From Streptomyces liliifuscus (GTDB lineage: Bacteria; Actinomycetota; Actinomycetes; Streptomycetales; Streptomycetaceae): a stretch of 64,000 bases of DNA. This document shows, one piece after another, positions 8,141-15,968 of the stretch. The notes below the pieces were generated by a model, which did not search any database, was not told where the DNA came from, and saw only the letters and a list, made by a program, of their open reading frames with translations. The position numbers and the translations under genes were made by a program. The stretch lies in the NCBI RefSeq assembly GCF_016598615.1, contig NZ_CP066831.1, forward strand, positions 2,542,001-2,606,000. Reading direction: 5' to 3'. The first letter of the stretch is position 1. Each line of letters begins with the position of its first letter.

Positions 8141-9925
8141 GTGCGCCGACGTGTCTGGGGTACGGCCGTCGTTCTCGCTCTGCTCTCGGCGGCGGTGACG
8201 GTTCCCGCGACGGCCGGGGCGCCCGCGGTGTCCGAGGCGTCCGCGTCGCCCGCCGAGAAGCGGCCGCTGTCGCTGGAGCGGCTCTTCGACAACACGGCTG
8301 TCAGCGACGACGCCCGGCCCGGCGAGGCGGACTTCGACGGCTCGGGCGGCTCCCTGTCGGCGCAGGACCTGACCGCCGCGGGCTGGACGCCCGGGCGCTC
8401 ACTGACGGTCCAGGGCGCCCAGCTGGCCTGGCCCCGCCGGGCCGCGGGCGAGCCCGACAACGTACGCGCCGACGGCCAGTCCGTACGGGTCGGCGGCCGG
8501 GGCGACGCGCTCGCCTTCCTCGTGGCGGGCACGGGCGGCGGCGAGGAGAGCGGCACCGGGGTGGTGCGGTACACGAACGGGTCGCGCTCCTCGTACCGGT
8601 TGACCGCGTCCGACTGGCGCGGTGGCCCGCTCGCCACCAAGGCCGTGGCCCTGCCGCACATCAACACGCCCGGCGGCCAACTCGCCGAGAAGGCACGGCT
8701 GTACGTCGTGACCGTGCCGCTCGTCCAGGGGCGCGAGGTGGCCTCGGTGGAGCTGCCGCGCAACACCGACCTCCATGTGTTCGGGCTCTCGGTGCGCGCC
8801 GACTCCCGTGGCTGGACCGGTAGTTGGGCCGCGTCGGCCTCCGGCTACACGGCCGTCGGGCCGTGGACGGACCGGACGCTGCGGCTCGTGGTGCACACCT
8901 CGGCGGGCGGACCGCGGGTACGGATCCGGCTCGACAACACCTTCGCCGCCACGCCCGTACGGATCGGCAGCGCGACGGTGGCCGTGCAGGCGTCCGGCGC
9001 GAGTCCGCGCAGCGCGCCCGTGCCGCTGTCGTTCCGGGGTGCGGCGGGCACCGAGATCCCGGCGGGAGCACAGGCGTTCAGCGATCCACTGGGCTTCGAC
9101 GTACCCGCGGACGCCAATCTGCTCGTGAGCTTCCATCTGCCCGGGACGGTGACGGCTGCGCCCGTGCACAGCCTGGCCGTCCAGACGTCGTACGTCAGCA
9201 CGCCGGGCGACCATGCCGGTGACGGTGCCCCGGACGCGTACACCTCGACGATCACCAACTGGCCGCTGCTGACCGGTGTCGACGTGGGCGGCGGGCCCGG
9301 ATCCGTCGTGCTGCTCGGCGACTCGATCACGGACGGCGAGAAGTCGACGCGGGACGCGAACCGGCGCTGGCCCAATGTGCTCGCCGCGCGGCTGCTGAAC
9401 CAGAGTGCGGTCCCGCGCTATGGGGTCCTCAACCATGGGATCTCGGCGAACCGTGTGGTGAGCGACCGCTACACCGGTGACGGTGTCTCCACGGACACGG
9501 GTGGTGTGAGCGCGCTGCACCGCCTGGAGCGGGATGTCCTCGCCCAGACGTCGGCGCGTACCGTCGTCGTCTTCCAGGGGGTCAACGACGTCCGCTGGGG
9601 AGCGAGTGCGGAGCAGGTCGTGGCGGGGCTGCGAGAGATCGCCGAGCGGGCCCGTGCGCGGGGGCTGCGGGTGGTGGTCGCGACGATCGCGCCCTGTGAG
9701 GGGGAGGCTCGGTGTACGGCTGCGGTTGATGCCGAACGGGTCGGCGTGAACCAGTGGATTCGGTCGGGGGACGGGTTCGACGGCGTGCTCGACTTCGATG
9801 CGGTGTTGCGGGATCCTTCGCATCCCGCGCGGATGCTTCCCACTTATGACAGCGGGGATCATCTGCATCCGGGGGATGTGGGGTTGGCTGCGCTGGCCGA
9901 GTCTGTGGACCTGAGGCTGTTGTAG
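8141..9925 (+). CDS. Secreted SGNH/GDSL-family esterase
   Basis: A 594-residue exported hydrolase. The signal peptide (MRRRVWGTAVVLALLSAAVT...) is followed by about 170 residues of unknown fold, a beta-rich module (about 225-375), and a C-terminal SGNH domain with LLGDSITDG (nucleophile Ser395), the GVNDVRWG block III motif and the catalytic pair Asp573/His576 in DHLHPGD. Such enzymes deacylate esters, often on polysaccharides. The GTG at 8141 is preferred to the in-frame GTG at 8126, because GGGAGGAG (8128-8135) is then correctly placed as ribosome binding site. It is convergent with exonuclease III, separated by a repeat element with a hairpin. Confidence 0.9.
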   Translation: MRRRVWGTAVVLALLSAAVTVPATAGAPAVSEASASPAEKRPLSLERLFDNTAVSDDARPGEADFDGSGGSLSAQDLTAAGWTPGRSLTVQGAQLAWPRRAAGEPDNVRADGQSVRVGGRGDALAFLVAGTGGGEESGTGVVRYTNGSRSSYRLTASDWRGGPLATKAVALPHINTPGGQLAEKARLYVVTVPLVQGREVASVELPRNTDLHVFGLSVRADSRGWTGSWAASASGYTAVGPWTDRTLRLVVHTSAGGPRVRIRLDNTFAATPVRIGSATVAVQASGASPRSAPVPLSFRGAAGTEIPAGAQAFSDPLGFDVPADANLLVSFHLPGTVTAAPVHSLAVQTSYVSTPGDHAGDGAPDAYTSTITNWPLLTGVDVGGGPGSVVLLGDSITDGEKSTRDANRRWPNVLAARLLNQSAVPRYGVLNHGISANRVVSDRYTGDGVSTDTGGVSALHRLERDVLAQTSARTVVVFQGVNDVRWGASAEQVVAGLREIAERARARGLRVVVATIAPCEGEARCTAAVDAERVGVNQWIRSGDGFDGVLDFDAVLRDPSHPARMLPTYDSGDHLHPGDVGLAALAESVDLRLL

Positions 9926-9972
9926 GGGCGGGCTCTTCCTGGGGAGGTCGAGGTCGTACCTCGGGTGCGGGG

Positions 9973-10018
9973 CGTCTGTGGCTTGTCGCGCAGTTCCCCG
10001 CGCCCCTTTCGGGGCGCT
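9973..10018 (+). repeat. Dispersed intergenic repeat A, copy 1
   Basis: Contains GCGCAGTTCCCCGCGCCCCT followed by TTCGGGGCGC. The same 20-base core occurs at 52596-52615 and, inverted, around 56050, with a diverged version near 20866. All copies lie between genes. The right half folds into a 7-bp stem (see terminator). Confidence 0.7.
10000..10017. terminator. Hairpin between the esterase gene and xth
   Basis: GCGCCCC (10000-10006), loop TTTC, GGGGCGC (10011-10017): a 7-bp perfect stem inside repeat A, between two convergent genes. Confidence 0.45.
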
Positions 10019-10032
10019 GATGGCCAGGCGCT

Positions 10033-10812
10033 CTATACGTCCAGGTCGACCACCACCGGGGCGTGGTCCGAGGCGCCCTTGCCCTTGCGTTCCTCTCGGT
10101 CCACGTAGGAGTCGGTCACGGCCTTGGCGAAGGGCTCGTTGCCGTAGACGAGGTCGATGCGCATGCCGCGGTTCTTGGGGAAGGCAAGCTGGCGGTAGTC
10201 CCAGTACGTGTACGGGTGGTCGTACTTGAGGGGGCGCGGGACGACGTCCGAGAGGCCGGCCTCGCGCAGGGAGGCCAGGGCGGCGCGCTCGGCCGGGGTG
10301 ACGTGGGTGAGGCCCTCGAAGGCGGCCACGTCGTAGACGTCGTCGTCCGTCGGGGCCACGTTGTAGTCGCCCAGCACCGCGAACGGGCGGCTGCCGGACG
10401 CGTCGCCCGCGACCGCTGCCTTCAGGGCCTCGAACCACTGGAGCTTGTACGCGTAGTGGGCGTGGTCCACCTCGCGGCCGTTCGGCACGTAGACCGACCA
10501 GACGCGGACCGGGCCGCAGGTCGCGGAGACCGCTCGGGGCTCCTCGGCGCCGTCGTAGCCGGGGTCGCCCGGCAGGCCCTTGACGACGTCTTCGAGGCCT
10601 ACGCGGGAGATCACCGCCACGCCGTTCCACCGGCCGGTCGCGTGGACCGCCGCCTCGTAGCCCAGCTCGCGCAGCTCGGTGACCGGGAACTTCTCGGCGG
10701 CGACCTTGGCCTCCTGGAGGCACAGCACGTCCGTGCCGCTGCTCTCCAGCCAGGCCAGCAGCCTCGGGAGGCGGGCGGTGATCGAGTTCACGTTCCAGGT
10801 GGCGATACGCAT
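10033..10812 (-). CDS. xth: Exodeoxyribonuclease III / AP endonuclease
   Basis: Cuts DNA at abasic sites and degrades 3' ends in base-excision repair. The 259-residue protein has the whole metal-dependent nuclease fold: MRIATWNVNS with the active-site Asn, LCLQEAK with the metal-binding Glu, the LGDYNVAPTDDDV motif, and the terminal SDHAPVVVDL with the catalytic Asp-His pair. The start at 10812 gives the usual family N-terminus. It follows a metallo-hydrolase gene on the same strand after 30 bases and is probably cotranscribed with it. Cytoplasmic. Confidence 0.95.
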   Translation of the reverse strand: MRIATWNVNSITARLPRLLAWLESSGTDVLCLQEAKVAAEKFPVTELRELGYEAAVHATGRWNGVAVISRVGLEDVVKGLPGDPGYDGAEEPRAVSATCGPVRVWSVYVPNGREVDHAHYAYKLQWFEALKAAVAGDASGSRPFAVLGDYNVAPTDDDVYDVAAFEGLTHVTPAERAALASLREAGLSDVVPRPLKYDHPYTYWDYRQLAFPKNRGMRIDLVYGNEPFAKAVTDSYVDREERKGKGASDHAPVVVDLDV

Positions 10813-10842
10813 GCCACACAACCTACCGGGCGCCTCTGACAC

Positions 10843-11487
10843 TCAGAGGTCGGCGGTCTCCCCCGGTGCCAGCCGCAGGTGCTCGGAGCCGCCCAGGGCG
10901 CCGATCTGACGGTCGTAGATGGGAAGCGCGAGGTCGGTGAGCAGGGCGTCGTGGATGTCGTACGCGCGCTGCGGCTCGACCTCGCGGACGTAGTCGATGA
11001 CCTCGGAGATCTTGCTCCAGGGTGCCATGACGGGCAGCATCAGCGTCTCGACCGGGTGGTCGGGGACGGTGAGGGCGTCGCCGGGGTGGAAGACGCGGCC
11101 ACCGTCGACGAGGTAGCCGACGTTCGTGATGCGCGGGATGTCCGGGTGGATCACGGCGTGCAGTTCGCCGTGGACCTGTACGTCGAAGCCCGCGGCGGTG
11201 AAGGTGTCGCCGTGGCCGACGGTGTGGACGCGCCCCGGGAACGCGGCCGAGAGCTGGTCGGCGACGGACTTCAGGGTCCAGATCTCCGCGTTGGGGTTGG
11301 CCTCCAGATCGGCGCGCAGGTGGCCTTCGCTGAAGTGGTCCGGGTGCTCGTGCGTGATGAGGATCGCGTCCACGCCGACCGCGGCGTCCTCCTCGCTGAA
11401 GACGCCGGGATCGATGACGAGCGTGCGGCCGTCCTTCTCCAGGCGGACGCAGGCGTGCGACTTCTTGGTCAGCTTCATGGTTCCCAT
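10843..11487 (-). CDS. MBL-fold metal-dependent hydrolase
   Basis: A 214-residue cytoplasmic metallo-beta-lactamase-fold protein of the UlaG/RomA-like branch. Metal ligands are visible: the ITHEHPDHF motif near residue 57, a later His in VHGELHAV, and Asp in FHPGDAL. The protein starts with a short beta-hairpin (KKSHACVRLEKDGRTLVIDPG) typical of this group. The start at 11487 (MGTMKL) is preferred because GGGAGG lies four bases upstream; the ATG at 11478 is the alternative. It sits between pcaL and xth on the same strand, 61 bases after pcaL. Substrate unknown. Confidence 0.87.
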   Translation of the reverse strand: MGTMKLTKKSHACVRLEKDGRTLVIDPGVFSEEDAAVGVDAILITHEHPDHFSEGHLRADLEANPNAEIWTLKSVADQLSAAFPGRVHTVGHGDTFTAAGFDVQVHGELHAVIHPDIPRITNVGYLVDGGRVFHPGDALTVPDHPVETLMLPVMAPWSKISEVIDYVREVEPQRAYDIHDALLTDLALPIYDRQIGALGGSEHLRLAPGETADL

Positions 11488-11548
11488 CCTGCCTCCCACA
11501 GCGCCGCGCGGGTGGCGCGGCCCCGTGGTGGCGCCACCCGGCCGGAGG

Positions 11549-12847
11549 TCACTCCTGGGGTGTGGTCTCCTCGCGGATGACCTGCTGGGCCACCTTGAAG
11601 GCGCTGTTCGCGGCTGGTACACCGCAGTAGACGGCCGCCTGGAGGAGCACTTCCTTGATCTCGACCGGGGTGAGACCGTTGCGGAGGGCGGCCCGGGTGT
11701 GGAAGGCGAGTTCGTCGAGGTGGCCGCCCGCGACCAGGGCGGTGAGCGTGACGCAGCTGCGCGAGCGCCGGTCGAGGCCGGGCCGGTCCCAGATCTCGCC
11801 CCAGGCATAGCGGGTGATGAACTCCTGGAAGTCCCCGGAGAACTCGTCGGCCTGGGCCATCGCGCGGTCCACGTGCGCGTCCCCGAGCACCTCCCGGCGG
11901 ACCTTGATGCCCGCGTCGTACGGGTCGGGTCTGCCCAGGACCGCCTCGGGCTGTGCGGCGGGGGCGATCTCGGCGACGGGCGACATCTGCTGCGGCGCGG
12001 CCACGACCGGGCTCGCCTGCGGCACCACGACCGCCATCTGTCCGGTGGACGAGTCGTAGGCGGGCTGCTGCCAGGCCGTGGAGAAGTGCCGTACGAGAAG
12101 GTCCGTGACCGCGGCGGGCTGTTCCACGGGGACCAGGTGCGAGGCGCCGGGTACGACGGCGAGGCGGGCGTCCGGTATTCCGGCGACCAGGGTGCGGGCC
12201 TCGGCGGGGCCGGTGACCTGGTCGTCGGAGCCGACCAGGACGAGCGTCGGCACCCCGATCCGGCCCAGCTCGGCATGGATGTCGAACGAGGCGAGCGCCT
12301 CGCACGCGGCGATGTAGCAGCCCGGGTCCGTGGTGCGCACCATCTGCACGGCCCACTCGGTGATCGCGGGCTGTGCCGCGGCGAAGCCCTGGGTGAACCA
12401 GCGCTCCGGGGACGTCCGCGCGATCGGGTCCAGGCCGTTCGTCCGTACGATCACGCCGCGCTGCCGGAACTCGTCGGCCGTGCCGAAGCGCGGTGAGGCC
12501 GCGATCAGCGTGAGCGAGGCGAGGCGCTCCGGGTGGCGCAGCGCGAGTTCGGCTCCGATGGCACCGCCGAGCGCACAGCCCGCGTACCCGAACCGCTGGA
12601 CGCCGAGCCCGTCGAGCGTGACGAGCAGCCGCTCGGCGAGTTCGGTGACGGAACCGGCCGGGTAGGCGGGCGCACCGCCGTGGCCCGGCAGGTCGAAGCG
12701 GAAGACCCGCCATTGCTTGGCCAGCTCCGGGACCTGCCGATCCCACATGTGCCAGGTCGTACCGAGCGAGGGACCGAGGATGAGCACGGGGGCGTCTTCC
12801 GGGCCGTCGAAGCGGTACTGGAGGGCTGGGGACTTCATTTCACTCAC
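11549..12847 (-). CDS. pcaL: PcaL: 3-oxoadipate enol-lactonase / carboxymuconolactone decarboxylase fusion
   Basis: Two steps of the protocatechuate branch of the beta-ketoadipate pathway are fused in 432 residues: an alpha/beta-hydrolase (1-265, PcaD-like), a Pro/Ala linker (about 266-300) and a decarboxylase domain (about 303-425, PcaC-like, with VYCGVPAANSAF). The hydrolase keeps the acid (Asp208/209 in GSDDQVT) and His237 (GASHLVP). The nucleophile elbow, however, reads AGCALGG, so the usual Ser is Ala92 with Cys91 next to it. The other pca genes (ring dioxygenase, cycloisomerase, regulator) are absent here, so the gene is separated from its pathway. The GTG start at 12847 is likely; ATG at 12838 is the alternative. 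Confidence 0.9.
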   Translation of the reverse strand: MSEMKSPALQYRFDGPEDAPVLILGPSLGTTWHMWDRQVPELAKQWRVFRFDLPGHGGAPAYPAGSVTELAERLLVTLDGLGVQRFGYAGCALGGAIGAELALRHPERLASLTLIAASPRFGTADEFRQRGVIVRTNGLDPIARTSPERWFTQGFAAAQPAITEWAVQMVRTTDPGCYIAACEALASFDIHAELGRIGVPTLVLVGSDDQVTGPAEARTLVAGIPDARLAVVPGASHLVPVEQPAAVTDLLVRHFSTAWQQPAYDSSTGQMAVVVPQASPVVAAPQQMSPVAEIAPAAQPEAVLGRPDPYDAGIKVRREVLGDAHVDRAMAQADEFSGDFQEFITRYAWGEIWDRPGLDRRSRSCVTLTALVAGGHLDELAFHTRAALRNGLTPVEIKEVLLQAAVYCGVPAANSAFKVAQQVIREETTPQE

Positions 12848-13019
12848 CGCTCCACGCTAACTTCCACACCTGTGGTCACGGAAACGAGCCCGATTTGTCC
12901 ACGCGGCCTGCACGGAGCCACCACATGTCGCACGGCGGGCCGGAGGGCAGGTCAGCGGAGCGTTTCCGCCCTCCGGCGCTTCGGAAAAAAAGTTGGAGGC
13001 GGGCGCACGGGGGGCGCGC

Positions 13020-15968
13020 TCACAGGTCGGTCGGTGAGCCCAGGCCCGTGAGGGCGCCGACAGGGTCGAGGTCGGGGGTGCCCCTGGGCCACCAGTCGTC
13101 GTGGCCCGGTTCCGACTCGTAGGCGTACCAGAGGCCGTCGTGGCCCAGCCGGAGCTGTATGTGGCCGCGGGGGTGGGTGAGGTGGTTGTGCCAGGGGCGG
13201 AAGGCGGGGAAGTCCGCAGCCAGGAGCAGTGGGCGGGCCCGGTCGAAACGGCCCGCCGGCGGGTCCCAGGGCTCTTCGAGGACGGCGAGCCCCTCCAGTC
13301 CGCCCTGACGCCAGGCGGCGACCGCCCGCGCCAGGTCCGCCGGGGTCCGGCCGGCGGCGGTGGCCAGGGACGCGTACAGGGCGCGGGTGGTGGCGGTGAG
13401 GCCGGATCCGGGGCGGGTGGCCGCGAGGCGGACGGCGTCCTGCCAGAGAGTCAGCTCCGCCACGGGGTCCCGGCCCGTCGTGAGCATCGCGTGCGCGCGG
13501 GTCGCCGCATCGGTCGCCAACTGGTCCAGTGCGAACGGGTCCGGGCCACCCGGCGACGCCGGGTAGACCGGGGGCTGCTCGGGGTGCGCGGGCGGCGGCA
13601 GCGGGGCCGGTAGCGGCGGCAGTGTGCGGGGCGCGAGGGCGTCGGTGGCCCGCACGCCGGGAAGTGCCGGTTCCCGATCGGCGCGGGCCGAGCGCGCCGC
13701 CAGGGTGGCGCTGCGGCGGGACAGCGCGTCCAGCAGCTCGCGTTCGCCCCGGCCTCGCGACAGGAGGAGGACGAAGGGGTCTTCGTCCAGCAGCCGTGCC
13801 GTCTGGTAGCAGAGCGCGGCCGCGTGTTTGCAAGGGTGGCCCGAGTCGGGGCAACTGCACTGCGGTACGAGGTCACCTGGGCCGGGGAGCAGGCCCACTC
13901 CGCTGTCGGCGAGCGACTGGGGCAGGTCCTTGTCGAGCAACGCCGCGATGTGGCCCGGCCGCTCGGCGGCGGCGTCCAGGAACCGCTCCCAGTCGTCGTC
14001 CGAGAGCGTACGCATCCGGATCTGCACGCGGTACGGGCGTGGTCGGCTGCCGTGCACGTAGGCGAGCACGAGCCCGGGTGTGACGGTGATGGCGTCCACG
14101 TGCCCCGCCCGCGCGTACGCCTTCCCCCGCCCGAGCCTCGCCGCGTCCAACGCCATCTCCTCCAACGCGGCCACCCACGCGTTGCCCCACCACGTCTCGG
14201 CGAACCCGTCCGCGTCCTGCGGCCGCGCGGGCAGCGCGGGAAAGGTCCGCCGCAACTCGCCGTCACGGCCCGGCGCGGCCATGGAGCGCGCGGGCGCTGC
14301 GAGGGGGAGTTGGGCGGGCGTGGGGGTGGGGGCTGCGGGGTCGTCGGGGGTGGCATCGGAGTGCGGGGCGGAGGTCGAGGTGGGGGTGACGCCGGAGCGG
14401 GGTGCCTGGGTGGTGCTGGGGGCGGGCCCGGCTTGAGGGCCGCGGGCTGCCTTGGCCATGGCCGCTCGCACGGCGTCGGCGATCGAACCGCCGCCGGGGG
14501 CTGCTGCCGCGTCGGAGGAGAGTGCGCGTGCGGGCGCGGGCGCGGGTGCTGGCGCCGGCCCGCGCTTGGGCTGCGGCCTCGGCTCCAGCCCAAGCCCAAG
14601 CCCCGGCTCCGGCCCCGGCTCCGGCCCCGGCTCCGGCTCCGGCTCAGTGGACGGCGGCTGGTCGTCAGCAGCGGCCTGGGCGGTGACGGGTGCCTCGGTA
14701 TCGGTGTCCGTCTCGCTGGGCTGCCCTGTGGCGGCCGGGGTCGGCCGACCGGCGGGCCAACCCGCGGGCTGGTCCTCTGGGGCGGGAACCGCCGCTGGAG
14801 ACGTGCTGCCCGGCTCGGCTCCGGGTCGCGTCGGTCGGTCTTCGGACTCCCTCTCCAGCCGGGCCGTCAGGTCGAAGGCGTCGCCCAACCGGTCGGCCAG
14901 TTCCCTGACCTGTGCCGCGGCCCGGCGGTTCGCCATCGTCGGACGGGGCATGGGAGTGCTGGGCTCGGCACCTACCCGCCGCCTTCGGCCCTCGACTCCC
15001 TTGTCCCGGGCGGCAGTTCGCTCCCGCTCCGCCTGAATCCGCGCGGCACGCAACGCCTCACGGGCCACGTCACCGGGGCGCGGGGTTCCGGAAGCTGCGT
15101 CGGGTCGCCCGGGCGCCGACTGCTCGACGTCCGACTCGGAACCTTCACCGCCACCGACGTCCGGCGCCCCATGCACGTCCGACGTCCCTCGCACGTTCGG
15201 TGCTCCGTGCCCGTCCGGCGCTCCATGCCCGTCCGGCGCTCCATGCCCGTCCGGCACCCCTTGCACATTCGAGGGCCAGGGCCACTGAGTGTCCGGCTCC
15301 CGCTGCGCGCCTGGCACATCCTGCCTGCCCTGCGTCTCCTGTACGCCTGCCGCATCCTGCCTGCCTGGCGCACCCTGCATCCCCTGCGCGCCTGGCGCAC
15401 CCTGCCTGCCCTGCGTCCCCTGTACGTCCGGCGCACCCTGCCTGCCCTGCGCCTCCTCCGCCCGCGGAGCAGCAGCCCCACCCGTTCGACCGGCCGCAGC
15501 CGCACGCCTCAGCGCCTCGCGTGCCTTGTCACCGGGCCGGGGCCCCGGCGATCCGGTCCCCTCGGTGGCTCCCCCTGCCCTTCTGGGCTCCGCCGGGCGC
15601 GCGTCCGCCTTCGTGGGGTGCCCCTCCCCCGCGCCGGCCGCCGCCTCTCCGCCATCCCCCCGTCGCGCCGCCCGCAGGGCACGCCGAGCGGCGTCGGCGG
15701 GCCGCGCCTCACCAACCGGTGCTTCACCGGCCGAGGTCGTCTCGCCGGCCGAGGACGCCCCACCGGCGGGAGACGCCTCGGTGCCAGGCGAACCCTCCTG
15801 CTCCGGCTGATCCAGCTGCACCCGCTGATCGAGCTGTTCCCGCTGCCCCGGCCGATCCCTCTGTCCCGGCTGGTCCCGCCGATCCGGCCCATCCGGTCGA
15901 TCCAGCCCATCCGGCCCATCCGGCCAATCCGGTCGACCCGGCCCGTCCGGCCCATCCGTCGAAGACAT
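13020..15968 (-). CDS. SWIM zinc-finger protein with long repetitive N-terminus
   Basis: A 982-residue protein partnered with the SNF2 helicase upstream; its ATG overlaps the helicase stop as TGATG, so the two are translationally coupled. The first 450 or so residues are low complexity: PDGPDG-type and collagen-like QGAPG stretches, six-residue GHGAPD repeats, and a Pro/Glu/Gly tract. The folded part begins near residue 560 (FAETWWGNAWVAALE). The SWIM finger is C704-x-C706...C713-x-H715 (CSCPDSGHPCKH), a DNA- or protein-binding zinc site. The C-terminus contains helical repeats and a Trp-rich end. SWIM/SNF2 gene pairs are widespread (Bacillus ywqB/ywqA is one); their exact job is not settled. 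Confidence 0.9.
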   Translation of the reverse strand: MSSTDGPDGPGRPDWPDGPDGLDRPDGPDRRDQPGQRDRPGQREQLDQRVQLDQPEQEGSPGTEASPAGGASSAGETTSAGEAPVGEARPADAARRALRAARRGDGGEAAAGAGEGHPTKADARPAEPRRAGGATEGTGSPGPRPGDKAREALRRAAAAGRTGGAAAPRAEEAQGRQGAPDVQGTQGRQGAPGAQGMQGAPGRQDAAGVQETQGRQDVPGAQREPDTQWPWPSNVQGVPDGHGAPDGHGAPDGHGAPNVRGTSDVHGAPDVGGGEGSESDVEQSAPGRPDAASGTPRPGDVAREALRAARIQAERERTAARDKGVEGRRRRVGAEPSTPMPRPTMANRRAAAQVRELADRLGDAFDLTARLERESEDRPTRPGAEPGSTSPAAVPAPEDQPAGWPAGRPTPAATGQPSETDTDTEAPVTAQAAADDQPPSTEPEPEPGPEPGPEPGLGLGLEPRPQPKRGPAPAPAPAPARALSSDAAAAPGGGSIADAVRAAMAKAARGPQAGPAPSTTQAPRSGVTPTSTSAPHSDATPDDPAAPTPTPAQLPLAAPARSMAAPGRDGELRRTFPALPARPQDADGFAETWWGNAWVAALEEMALDAARLGRGKAYARAGHVDAITVTPGLVLAYVHGSRPRPYRVQIRMRTLSDDDWERFLDAAAERPGHIAALLDKDLPQSLADSGVGLLPGPGDLVPQCSCPDSGHPCKHAAALCYQTARLLDEDPFVLLLSRGRGERELLDALSRRSATLAARSARADREPALPGVRATDALAPRTLPPLPAPLPPPAHPEQPPVYPASPGGPDPFALDQLATDAATRAHAMLTTGRDPVAELTLWQDAVRLAATRPGSGLTATTRALYASLATAAGRTPADLARAVAAWRQGGLEGLAVLEEPWDPPAGRFDRARPLLLAADFPAFRPWHNHLTHPRGHIQLRLGHDGLWYAYESEPGHDDWWPRGTPDLDPVGALTGLGSPTDL
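14560..14650. repeat. Pro-Glu/Gly low-complexity tract in the SWIM gene
   Basis: Short tandem repeats of the GGCTCC/CGGCCC type encode an EPEPGPEPGPEPGLGLGLEP run and an adjoining PAPAPAPA run. It is part of the disordered N-terminal half of the SWIM protein. Confidence 0.7.
15202..15255. repeat. Three 18-bp tandem repeats in the SWIM gene
   Basis: GCTCC(G/A)TGCCCGTCCGGC occurs three times head to tail (15202-15219, 15220-15237, 15238-15255), the last two identical. It encodes repeats of GHGAPD. The period is a multiple of three, so copy number could change without breaking the frame. Confidence 0.85.

Noticed and set aside
12984..12991. Run of A residues downstream of the SWIM gene
   Set aside because: An unusual A-tract (T-tract on the transcript) that could mark a terminator, but the preceding stem is only four base pairs; not called.
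15200..15460. CRISPR-like regular repeats
   Set aside because: The repeats are in-frame protein repeats of 18 bases or less without unique spacers, and no cas genes are present.
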